From: Branchiostoma belcheri
Taxonomy: Eukaryota; Chordata; Leptocardii; Amphioxiformes; Branchiostomatidae
DNA length: 64,000 nt
Reading direction: 5' to 3'
Assembly: GCF_001625305.1 (NCBI RefSeq)
Contig: NW_017802436.1
Location: 689,251-753,250 of the forward strand
Shown: positions 1 through 11,428 of the stretch, piece by piece
Layout of the letters: the number at the start of each line of letters is the position of its first letter
How positions within the stretch are numbered: position 1 is the stretch's first letter
Program-made: the position numbers and the translations under genes
The notes under the pieces: generated by a model
Databases searched by the model: none
Told to the model about the DNA's origin: nothing
The model's input: only the letters and a program-made list of their open reading frames with translations

Positions 1-115
1 AATGTTTTCATTGTCTCTATATGTAAACGGATTTAACGCTGTAACTATTAAATAGACGGAAAATTTTGTCTTCAGTGATTTCACGTTTTCTAGACCGTGC
101 AGGTTATTTTCTTAC

Positions 116-1190
116 CTTCCACCTTATCATCTGAACCAGACTGAGTTCTCGGTTTCTTCGACGTTTTCGCAGGGGTCGGATTTTGGTCCTCGTTGTTTCT
201 TTTCTGCCCGGCTCCATTTGTCTCACGTAACTCTGTCAAATGAAGAATTCAAACACATCATATGCTGGTATAGATTAGCCAGAGACCTGAAAATATCAAT
301 AGAATTGTACTCGACAAATTGCTCCATCTAAGTAACCTTTTTTTTTACTTAGTCAACGTTAAGTAACGATTAACCAAGAGGCTCAATGAGGTTCAATGAA
401 GTTCAGTAACTCACAACTAAAAGATTTCTTAGAAATTGTGTGGATAAGTAAATCACTTATTCTTCTCTAGTTATTCAGCATTAGGGAATGTGATATTACA
501 CGCGAGTACTTCTCACTGGTAACACAGATGACAAACGCACCTTCTAAACTCTCTGCTGTCAGCCGTTCACCGATGTCGATGAGTGCCTGCTGCAGAGCCT
601 GTAGAGTAGCTCCTCTTCCCTCCCTGTTTCTCCATCTATTCAGCATTTCTCTGCACCTGTGGTCTTGATCAGGCTTCAATGTCTCAATTCCTTTTATTTC
701 GTTCTCGTTGAATCCCAGCTTCCGGGCCAGGTCGTCCCACTTGTGACTGACGCCTTTGATGACTTTGTCAAAATATTTCTGCACATCAACTGGCCATGGA
801 ACATGGATAAAAGAATGTCATCACAAAACGAACAAGGTTGTTTAGGAATTCAAACATTATTTTTTTCGTGGTCATTATGCAATACGTCTCAAAAAAGAGT
901 ACGACTAAGACAACAACTAATCTCCCTATAATCAGAAAAATCATGATGTTGTCAAATACAACAAGGATTTCCAAGTCATGTAAAATGATTTCAAGCATTC
1001 AGATGACAATATTGTTAATGAGAAGTATTAATAGAGACATGTCGCTCACAGCACCGAACCTACCAGCCTCGTCGCCTAATCGTAAAGTTGCCAACGTACT
1101 TTTATCCAACTTTCAAGTGGTGGATAAAATTTGGTATGAACATAACTTACCACCGTTTTCTTCTGGCTTCTCGTAGTCTTCTGGGTTCAT
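116..1190 (-). CDS. Death-domain protein, 5' part of gene, off left edge
   Basis: Three exons can be joined on the minus strand, all with phase-1 junctions. Exon 1151..1190 begins ATG and encodes a 13-residue start (MNPEDYEKPEENG). Exon 541..789 (249 bp) is a Death domain of 83 residues with the core W-D-D-L-A-R-K-L-G and the R-W-R helix. Exon 116..232 is a 39-residue linker rich in Lys, Asn and Gln. Acceptors and donors fit the consensus. The Death-domain exon has the same length as the one at 17858..18106 and is about 70% identical by eye, so this gene is a paralogue of the large Death/LRR gene at 7536..18369. The domains after the linker lie outside the window. Death domains mediate homotypic assembly of cytosolic signalling complexes; the role of this gene cannot be set further. 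Confidence 0.7.
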
Positions 1191-1334
1191 CTTTGTGTCT
1201 TGTGTTGCAGCAAATTCTGTTTAGGATGCAAAGGTACAAAAGTTTCCAAAACTGGCCAGACAATGATACCAAGCCCTACCCACATGCCAAATATGATTAT
1301 GAGTCATCTTTGCCTTCTCGAGTTCTACCGTTGA

Positions 1335-1558
<224 letters not shown>

Positions 1559-1792
1559 AGGTAATAACAATTGAAACCCTTGTTTACAGCATGGGAAATT
1601 ATGATAAACACAAAAGTTTGAGTAGTTAATACTTAAATGAACGTTTTATGATTTTTTAAACGATAAATGGAGAGGTTGATTAGTTCATTTACTGACGGTA
1701 CATACATACATGTACAATTTTTGTCAGTTCAAAACAATCTAATCTCTAACCTTTGACCACCCCCCTCCCCACTCGCATGTCAGACGACCGAG

Positions 1793-2165
1793 TCAAGTGA
1801 ACCCTTGTGCAAATAAAATATCCTCATTCAACAAGGGCCAACATGACATCTTTCCAACCCTGTCCGAACAAATATTACAGATTTCCTACTCCCACAAGCA
1901 TTGCCTCCTCTAGCTGGGAACATTGACTAACCAAAACGGTTGCTGTGTCTTAAACCTTGCTTTATTTAGTACAATAACATAAGTGAACCCATGTGCAAAC
2001 AAAAATGCCCTCACCCAACAACGGCCGACATTCAAATTTTAAGCGCAATCCTTCAAACAAATACCAGCCCAAACAAATATCACATTCCTACCGCCACAAT
2101 CATTTCCTCGACTGGGAACATTGATTAACCAAAACGGTTGTTGCGTCTTAAAAGTGCTTCATTCA
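1793..2165. repeat. two-copy tandem duplication, unit about 186 bp
   Basis: The stretch 1793-1978 is repeated with divergence at 1981-2165. Both copies open with AGTGAACCC and carry GGGAACATTGA and CCAAAACGGTTG in the same order. No coding capacity is visible. From 2166 to about 4300 I see no gene, only AT-rich unique sequence and a short palindromic stretch at 2187-2258 built on CACGGTTC. Confidence 0.8.
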
Positions 2166-4316
2166 GAGTTCCATATGAATCATCAGGCACGGTTCTGGAT
2201 ATCCTGAACCGTGCCTAATCAATGTGGAGACTATCCAGAACCGTGACACTAACCCTAACACATTCAGACATATAACTAGATAGGCACGTCTTTGGGTAGG
2301 ATGAAGGTATCCTGTTGTTGTTAAAAAACGCATAGCACATAGGGATTAATCTCCAAGCAGATCCCTCTCGGTGGCAAAAAGACAGTATCAAATTGGCCAG
2401 ACAGTATCCATTAGCCAGAGAAGCTCTGCGGCCACCGACGGGTGGGGGTCAGGACAAAAAAAAAACGGCCATATATAAAAAGGTAACGATCATTCCCCAC
2501 AACCTCTGCTTGGAGAGTAACGGTTACATAGGGATGACGTCACATTTCCGCCTAAAAATGCCCGGATGTGGGGAATCCCCTTACAGGTGAGCAGAACAAA
2601 ACTTTACTCAGACCTTAAAATGGCGTCACATGTTACCTAGCACCCAAGTTATATATACTCTCTCTTCGTCATTACAAGATGTTGTCCCAGGTATCTCAAG
2701 AAACCACAGAGTCTGACACATTTGATAAGAAAATATTTTCTATGTTACTAGCCCTTTTTCGAAGGTTTATACACCGTTATAAGGGTATTCACGTTCAAGT
2801 CAATCAAATGGCATTTTCTATTAGGTACAGCAAATACGATAACAAGAACGTTAGATGGTAGAGAGTACTTCAAACTGTTGCTCCAGGGAATGGATCTAAA
2901 ACTTACTTAAACTGCAGGATTCGTTACCCTTGGCGACACACTAAGGTAAGTACTCCCCACTGTGCTTCTCCAGCAGCTTGAACAGTGAATTGACCCCAAT
3001 AAATACATAAACTCATAAACATCCCAGACTGTCCCTGCCCCAGAAACAAAAGGCATGGGCAGATTAGCATAATACTGGTCACTTTTTTTTTAATTTTTCC
3101 TACACGGTTTTCAAAGTAACAATACTAAACCGTGCAAAATGATCGGGATAGTTGTAATTGAGTCACATTATCAAGAAAAGAGTACCTGCAACATTCAGTT
3201 TTTGGAATCCAACCCTGTGGTAAAATTTCAGTTTTTCAAACTGCCCTGTCAAAGTTGTATCAAAGTGTCTAATTGTAGATGTCTACATGTAAAATGTCAA
3301 CCTTAGCTTTGATAATAAGTGTGTCTAGAAATATGGCTTGCGTGTTAATTTGGTAGTATGATAAAACAGTACATGTAGACTCAGGAGCTCTGTTAGAACT
3401 GTACAAGTAACTGCCGGCCAATCTCTATCACACTACCAGGCAAACCTTGGCAAGACAGTGTTGTCATTACAGTTTATATTCTTGGTTAGATGAGGCCAGC
3501 TTTTTTTTTATGTACAGCTGTACATAAATTCCTTATATGTTTCAAACCAAATCTAGTGTCTTGAAGAGTATTTAATAGTCACCGCCAGTCCTGTGCCCAT
3601 GTTACCACCACGACAGTCAGGGATAGAATGAAGCCTGGTAGTTTACGTTAGCCGACTTTATTGGGTGCTTATATAGTACAAGCGTGGTCTTTAATCACTT
3701 ACCTTTCTGATGTGAATTCTAATTATAAACAGCTGAAGTAAAAATTCTGGGGTCACTTTGACCCCACTGGAACAGGCATAAACTTTCTAGGATAACTCAA
3801 TCAGCAATGTTCCAATGTCCGTAGAATGTATGAGACGTAATATAAGACATATATACACACAAACTCATAGAAGGAATTTCGTTTTTGACAATAAATGTCA
3901 AAATGGCACATATTTATATACGTCTGACCTCAGTTTTGCTCCCATACGGTGGTTCGAGGGCTTGAATAAAACAGATCTTGTGAACTGGCCAGTACATCCT
4001 GACCACACCAATCAGTTTATAAAAACAACAAATTACTTATTAAAGGAGTAGCTACGGCACAATTCAAGTATGATATTGATAAGTCAAGCCGATAAATATG
4101 TCTAAAAACACAGTCGATAAGGAAACCATTGTACCGCATAGAAAAGCTTAATATGTTGTGAAATATTGCATGTTGTCTCACTCGCGACATGGTCAGTTAA
4201 AATCTAACTTACAGAACAGAGTTGATTGAAGTACAGACCCATTTTACGAACTGTAAACCCCTTACAAGTATGATGTGCTGATAAAATTGAGAATGCCCGA
4301 GAAAAAACAGTCTTAC

Positions 4317-4450
4317 CTGATGGGATTTTAGGCCAAGTTCTTCTGTGAACGTTGCTTGTGACGGTAGGTAGTCAGGCACACAACAGGACGCCTTCTTCAG
4401 ACTGTCACGGCCACGACTGGACTACACGTACCCTAACTGACATCTGCCAA
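4317..4450 (-). other. possible 5' untranslated exon of the left Death-domain gene
   Basis: On the minus strand a good donor (CATCAG then GTAAGA) ends at 4317. No coding frame follows, and a matching acceptor (CTAAACAG) lies at about 1218, just before the ATG at 1190. The upstream limit of the exon cannot be read and the end given is a guess. It resembles the arrangement in the paralogue, where a non-coding donor lies at 18978. Weak support. Confidence 0.25.
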
Positions 4451-5189
4451 CTCAGGTGTACTTGATAAACAAGGATCATGTTGTATTGGGGCCCCTTAAT
4501 CGGTGAAAAAAGTCTCCGCGAAATCCACAAAACATGGCGTTAAAGTTAGAATGGCGTCATTGGAAAGTACCTGGTCAGTCACCCTGCACCGAGTAAATAT
4601 CATAAACAATACAAGTGCCCCCCTCTCTCCCCAAATACACAGGCACGTACACACACACTTACAATCTCTCATACCAGCCAGTAGATCGGGGGGGGGGGGG
4701 GCATTATGGAAATGTAGTTAATATGTACTTAGTGGGTGCCATACTTTGTACCCTGTACAACTGTTGTGTAATAAAGTAATATACAAAAGGACGTGGATAT
4801 TCTCGTAGATTATCCAAACTAAACGTACATGTAGCTATCATTTGCTACTTGTTATTTCTCAACCAGGACGGCGTTTTCTGCAACACAAATTAAATAACAA
4901 AATGTGTCAATTCGTCAGGAGGTTCTCATGAAACCAGAGACCACAGACAAGTAGCGACTGTCTTTTATACTTCGTCCTACCACAAATGTGATCGTTGCTT
5001 TTGGAGGGAGAACAGAAAAGTGTTTTGCTACCATTTTCTTCAATGAAGCCACCGTCAGAAATAATTCTAGTTCATCCATAAAATCACTTCACACACAGAC
5101 ACATGTAGATAGAAAAATATATTTTCTTTCATTTCTGTACAAAATATACACACAGATGTAATAAAGAAAATATATACACTTCAATCCAA

Positions 5190-5440
5190 TACATCTTTAA
5201 CTGCAATGTAGTTATGTACAGTTTATATACAACACATGTGATATATATTACAGTCTTTCAAGGAATGTAGTTGGTAGTTGACAGATTCACAATCTAAAGT
5301 ATCTTTGCTATAATCACGAATAACGCCATGTTTTACATTTAACATCAGATCCATTGGATGAAACTATTACTTGACTAAAATGTAGTTATGTACAGTTATA
5401 CAACATAAGTGTTTAACAATATATATTTACAGTCTCTTAA
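5190..5440. repeat. local tandem duplication flanking the TTAA element
   Basis: The string ATGTAGTTATGTACAGTT followed by ATATATTTACAGTCT occurs at about 5205-5255 and again at 5383-5435. The stretch after the first copy (AAGGAATGTAGTTGG) reappears after the transposon at 6419 (AAGGAATGCAGTTGG). The block ATCACGAATAACGCCATG is also present on both sides. A duplicated region was therefore later split by an insertion. Confidence 0.75.
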
Positions 5441-6416
5441 CCCTAAACAGTACACCTGGGGTCCGCGCGGACCCCAGCACTATATATTCTGTAGTATCTT
5501 TTTTGTTTCTAAAGATTTTTTTCTGAAATTTTAGGTAATTGTCACCCACAAAGTTGTCTCTCAATACAGTACAGAAAACTCCGTTTCTACCATTTATAAA
5601 AAAATTATATCTGATTTTCTTTTGGGGTCCGCGCGGACCCCAGCCGGCTTTCGATCATAATGGATACACTGGCGTTCTTATACATTACCTTATTTCCGTT
5701 TTTATATGTTTTTATGCACTCATCTTATGTCTACCAAGTTTTCAGAGAACGGTGTAGTAATAGAATTAAATTTTAATAACTTTGGTGTAATTATGACGTC
5801 ATATGACGTCAGAGCTAATAATATAGTCCGCCATATTGAATTTTGACCAATGACGTCATCAAATTAGCATATTCTATGCATATTAAATGATTTAACTTAT
5901 ATTTAATTATGTAAGATGTTATTAATGTTGGAAAAGAAGTGTAATTTAATATAAAAGTCAGAAAATTTTTATGTTTAAACCAAAATTACTTCTATTTTGA
6001 AAAATAGAAACCCGTTGCCATGGCAACACAAAAAACATCAACTTACTAGTATCAAACTAATATGAACTTTTTTCCAGAGACATTTTAGGAAAGGTCTCCA
6101 AATTTGATACTTCTAGCGCAAGCCGTTTAGCCGCTATCTGAGATCAAAGTTGGGCCTCAAAAGCCCCTTCAGTCTGAAATGGGTTTAAAAATCGGGTATT
6201 TCTTCTTGTCTTCTTTTCTTCACCAAAAAATAGAAAAAGTTCAAAATGTATGATATTTGTTTGTAATGTGGACACAGAGGTTCCCACATCAGTTTGCAAA
6301 ACAATTGAGCTGGTAGCATGTTGATAATTTCTAAAAATTAGCAAAAAACTGCTCTGGGGTCCGCGCGGACCCCAGGTGTACAGATTAATCAGTCCGGGAA
6401 GGTGTACTGTTGAGGG
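5441..6416. mobile_element. non-autonomous piggyBac-like element with TTAA target sites
   Basis: A 976-bp element lies between two TTAA tetranucleotides (5437-5440 and 6417-6420). The termini are inverted: the left end reads CCCTAAACAGTACACC and the right end, reverse complemented, reads CCCTCAACAGTACACC. TTAA target duplication and a CCCT start are typical of piggyBac superfamily elements. No transposase frame is visible inside. The element carries three copies of the palindrome GGGGTCCGCGCGGACCCC, at about 5458, 5624 and 6357. A duplicated copy of the flanking DNA lacks the insertion and serves as an empty site (AGTCTTTCAAGGAATG). Confidence 0.8.
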
Positions 6417-6559
6417 TTAAGGAATGCAGTTGGCATTGAAGTATCTAAATTTACCATACTCACGAATAACGCCATGTTTTACATTAACATTACATCCATT
6501 GGATGAAACTATTACTTAATAACCCGGATGGGAAAATGGAAAATATGTACAACTTGATA

Positions 6560-6920
6560 ACCACAGACGGAAATGTCGGAAAACAACTCAACTAACTTTA
6601 CTTTTTATGGTGATGATCATCATCTTAAACTTTTATACAGTTTATAGTTATACAGTAAAAGATACATACAAAAATACATGCCGTTACAGTACACCCTATG
6701 TACCTTTCACGTCTAACAGCGGCACCTTTTTGATAACCACAGATGACTGAAAACAACTCAACAAAGTTTTTATGGTGATGAGCATCATCTAAAAACATTT
6801 ATGCAGTTTATAGTAGTTATACACTAAAAGATACAAACAAAAATGCATGCTGTTACGTAACCATTCTAGTTCTATGCACAATGCTTCACTGACGGTCTAA
6901 CAGAGGGGCACCTTTTTCAG
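6560..6920. repeat. two-copy tandem repeat, unit about 180 bp
   Basis: GATAACCACAGA, AACAACTCAAC, TATGGTGATGA and CAGTTTATAGT occur in order at 6558-6735 and again at 6733-6920 with small gaps. The stretch lies 3' of the large Death/LRR gene and may be part of its 3' untranslated region. From 6920 to 7535 nothing else stands out. Confidence 0.7.
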
Positions 6921-7535
6921 TACTCTACCAACGTTGCAACGTTAACGTTACAAAAATACTGTGCATTCAACTAACATCACACGAATGTTGTAATTATTTG
7001 GAGCCTGTCACCAATGGACATGGAGCTAAGATTAACTAGGCCAGGAATGGAGAGGGGAAAGCTAACAGATTGGACCCTGGAGTTAATATGAAAATACACT
7101 GAATTTGAAATGAACAAATGTAGCACTCTTATAAACTAACAGACGTGCTTTGTTTCCAAACTAACATCACGAAAAAACTGAAATGTACACGGAGTTTGTC
7201 ATTAATCATATAATGGATCCAACAGTAACCTCTTGATACTAATGACAGGAACGAATGAAGAATGAAGAAACGAATCGCCATTGGTGTTTAACACATGGCA
7301 TTTAAAAAATCTACAGTACCCAACTACCTTTAAAATGGCATTTTCAAGGGCTTTTTGACTCCCGAAGGGACAACCATTGTAGGAGGGGGAATTCTACGAC
7401 TTGAAGCCAATCCTCCAAGCACCTGTTCTACGAGACTGACCAAATAAAACAGATGGGTTGTTTCATCATGGGGAGGTACTAGTACTAGTAGTACTCTATG
7501 AAAATAAATCACGAACAAAGAGGAGAAAAGACAAC

Positions 7536-10500
7536 TCAGGGTGATGCTAGCTGTGTATTATTTGACCTGGGACCTTCATGACTAATCACATGACTAATCA
7601 CAACATTCAGTTGCCTGACCTTCACTTTTATCAAATATGTCCAACTCCCCAACCTCTCCAACTGCTGTTCCTCCCTCCGTGCACCCTCCCCACCTGCCAG
7701 TGCAGCCTCGCTCACATCAGCCTGGCTGCCGTCATACAGGAGGTGATCCTTCCACCTGTAAGCCTTGCCCTTCATGGTTCTCACAAAGTCCCGGACCCCT
7801 TCAGCACTGAACATGTTATAACCCAGATCGACGTCCTCCACAGCTGTGCTAAGCTTCAGCCATGCAGCTATGGCGGGGAGGGACTCGTCACTGATGGAGT
7901 TGTAATACAAATGTACATGTCTCAGGAAGGGAAGGTTGATAAAAGGTTTCATCAGTTCTCCAACATTAGAAAACTTGTTAAAACCAAGATTTACCTTCTT
8001 CAGTTTCTGACATGAACTAAGACCTTTAGCAAGACCAGGCACTGCCTCATCACTAATGACATTGTGACTGAGATCTATCTCCTCCAAGTTGGGGAGGGGA
8101 GGTAAGAAGTCTCCCCTGTCAGACAACTTGTTACGGCTAAGGTCCACCTTCTTCAGGTTCTGACATGAACCAATACATTTAGTAAGACCAGGCACTGCCT
8201 CATCACTAATGTTATTGTTACTGAGATCTATCTCCTCCAAGTTGGGAAGGGGAGGTAAGAAGTCTCCCCTGTCAGACAACTTGTTATAGCTAAGATTCAC
8301 CTTCTTCAGGTTCTGACATGGACCAAGACCTTCAGCAAGACCAGGCACGGCCTCATCACTAATGACATTGTGACTGAGATCTATCTCCTCCAAGTTAGGG
8401 AGGGGAGGTAAGAAGTCTCCCCTGTCAGACAACTTGTTCTTTCTAAGGTCCACTTTCTTCAAATTCTTACAGAAAGCAAGCCCGTCGGCAAGACCAGTCA
8501 CTGCCTCATCACTAATGTCACTGTGACTGAGATCTATTTCTTCTAATAGAGGGAACTGTTTCAATATCAGTTTCAACAGTCTCGTCATCTTGTCCAATGA
8601 CCAGTCCCTTGTCCTAAGCGTAAGAGTCTTCAATGGGTGTTGCACCCCATACAGCTGGTTGATGTGTTCAGCCTCCTCCTCCCCCTGACAGCTGACACAA
8701 AGTGCTAACTCCTGCAGGTTGGGCAGCTGAGGGAGGAACTGCAGTAGAAGTTGGACATCACTAGTGTGCAGTGGGGTAACATCGGACCAAAAATATTTTC
8801 CACATGTTAGATCAAGTTTTGTTACCTGGCTAGCATCCGTTAAGTTACACAGAAGAGACACAAGATCACCAGATATGTTTTCCCCATACTTCAACAGCAG
8901 CTGTTTGTATTGTCCCATTAGTAGCCACAACAGTACTCCCTTATTGGAAATTTTGTTATTATGAAGATGCACAGTCACCAAATTCTCACATGAAGCTAAA
9001 CATTTAGCAAGACCAGGCACTGCCTCATCACTAATGGCATTGTGACTGAGATCTATCTCCTCCAAGTTAGGGAGGGGAGGTAGGAAGTCTCCCCTGTCAG
9101 ACAACTTGTTATGACTAAGGTTCACCTTCCTCAGGTTCTGACAGGAACAAAGACCTTCAATAAGACCAGGCACTGCCTTATCACTAATGTTATTGTGACT
9201 GAGATCTATCTCCTCCAAGTTGGGCAGCTGAGGGAGGAATTGAAGTAAAAGAATAATTACTTTGAGCGGTTGCGACGAAAAATGCAGTTTTGCTGCGTGT
9301 ATAGCACCCGTTCTGCTTGAGAGTAGAGACACAAGCTCGTCACTGATTTTGTTTCTAGCAGTCTTCACCTGCATATGTTTGCATTGATCTTGTAGCAGCA
9401 ACAGCAGTGCCCCCTTATTGGAGATCTTGTTATTGGTGAGATTGACATGCTTTAGGCTCTGACAGGAACCGAGACCTTCAACAAGACCAGGCAATGCTTC
9501 ATCACTAATGACATTGTAACTGAGATCTATCTCCTCCAAGTTGGGGAGAAGAGGCAAGAGGTCTCCCCTGCCAGACAACTTGTTATAACTAAGGTTCACC
9601 TTCTTCAGGTTCTGACATGGACCAAGACCTTCAGCAAGACCAGGCACTGCCTCGTCACCAATGTTATTGTAACTCAGATCTATTTCTCTCAAGGTTCGGA
9701 AATTCTGCAATTTTCCGACAAGAGCGTTGATATCCTGACTTGTCAGGTTGCAGTTGGTGCAACTCAGTAGCTCAAGCGGAGGAAACTTTCCAGCCTCTGT
9801 ACTCTCAGGGGGTAGAGATGCCAGGCCTTGAAATAATATTGACCAAGTAGAGGTGTCGGCATGTACAAAATCAAATTTCAAAGCAACTAGGGATTTCATA
9901 CTTTGAAAATAGGGCACAAGCTTTTCGATACTATGTAAATATATTCGTGTGGCTGATGTTTTCAAATTGGTATGCCTTCCTTCAAGAGTTAACCTTTGGA
10001 TATCAGACGGTTGGAAGGACAGAACCCCGGGCCAGACCTGACTACCAGTTTTGCATTGTAGAGTAAATGTTGCAAACCTCATTTTCAATAAACACTCTGC
10101 TACAGACCAGTACTCTGTAAATTCTACATTTTCTAGTTTGTGAAGGCACCTTAAAACATTCATCGCCTTGTTAAGATCCTCACTGCTTGCGCGTCTCACT
10201 GCGATGGCCACCGTGGTGACATTAGGCGTGAATAACAGTGATTTTGCCAGGTTACCGAGGGAACCCTGCAAGAATGATCCTGACCTAACTGTGATGGTTT
10301 GTAAGGAATGAGAAAATTGTAAATATATGCAAATGGTATCAACATCGATATTTTTGTCTGATTTAGCAAACCTGCATTTTGTGGTCAAACTAAGTATGTC
10401 TCTAGTACTTGGCATACACTCAAAAAGAGCCGTGTAACTGAGATATTTGACTTGATTGGCATGGTCAACGTTAGATACAGGTTTTTGTTGAAAGGGATAT

Positions 10501-11428
10501 TGTTTCAGTACACTTTTAATACTTCTATTTTTTGGAAGCTTTATTGTTTGAATTAACTTTGTACTTTTGATGAGTTGTGTCATACAGTGGAGGTCATGAA
10601 GGGAGATTTCAGGGAGAGCAGACAAGTCCAGAGTTTTGTCAGGAAATAGACTCTCAATGAAAGGTGACAGAGCATCTAGTTGGTTTGTTTCTGCTGTCGT
10701 TGTCACGACTGAGAGTAGGTGGTTAAAATCGTTAGACCCTCCCTGTTTTTGCATGAGCAATGTTACAAACTGTTGCAGGTGTGTTGGAGAATCTGTCATG
10801 CTCAGGAGGTGAGCAAGACTGCAACAGGTGATGGGCAGGTGGTCTGACTTCTCAGCACAAACTCTCAAGAGGTCTGTACAGTCAGTCCGGGTTCTGACTG
10901 TGTGTGCTACCCACACTGCCATGAGAAACTGCCGTATGCTGTCATGTACAAACTGGAAGACATCTTTTGCGTCATTAGACTCAACTTCCTTTAACCAACC
11001 AATGCTTGTCTCTAGAATGTCAGAGTCCAACTGGTCTTTGGAAATATACACCGAATTGCTGTTTGTGTGACTTTCAAACGCAGCTTTACCCACCATTAGA
11101 CAGATGTTTTCATACACGGACTTCCAATGTTCATCGCTGATGTCATTCTCAAAACAGAACTGCTTTAAAGACACCTTCGTAACAAACTTGACAAAAGTTG
11201 CTAATGAAATAGGAAAGGTTTGGTACTGTTTCCAGTATTGACACAAGTAAGAGTGGAAAAACCTGTCCCTGATGAGGTGCTTAACCAGTAAGTTACTTGG
11301 CCAGCTCTTCTGGATAGACCTTGCCGTGTCTTCATCAGTCTTGAAGAAGTCTTGGATGTAGTCATTCCAGGCCAAGGCGTCTTCTCCTGTTGGATATATG
11401 GGAGGGCTGACTGTACTGTTCTGGGATT
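7536..11428 (-). CDS. last exon: post-NACHT helical region plus LRR array
   Basis: A 3893-bp exon encoding 1297 residues to the stop. Its first 170 residues match the part of NLR proteins that follows the NACHT ATPase: a Y-I-Q-D-F-F segment, then C-Q-Y-W, then F-V-H-D-S-I-R-Q-F-L-M-A, the counterpart of the F-x-H-x-x-F-Q-E-F-L-A-A motif. The second half holds ribonuclease-inhibitor-type leucine-rich repeats; eight copies of an E-I-D-L-S repeat with I-S-D-E-A-V-P are visible. Several are nearly identical at DNA level. The family normally uses this surface for ligand or partner binding. The LRR assignment is firm; the helical-domain assignment rests on motif order. Confidence 0.85.

Noticed and set aside
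2430-2480. TATA-like ATATATAAAAAGG as a promoter
   Set aside because: No exon or conserved frame follows on either strand.
7578-8015. Plus-strand 145-codon frame opposite the LRR exon
   Set aside because: Shadow of the LRR coding strand; no domain, no splice structure.
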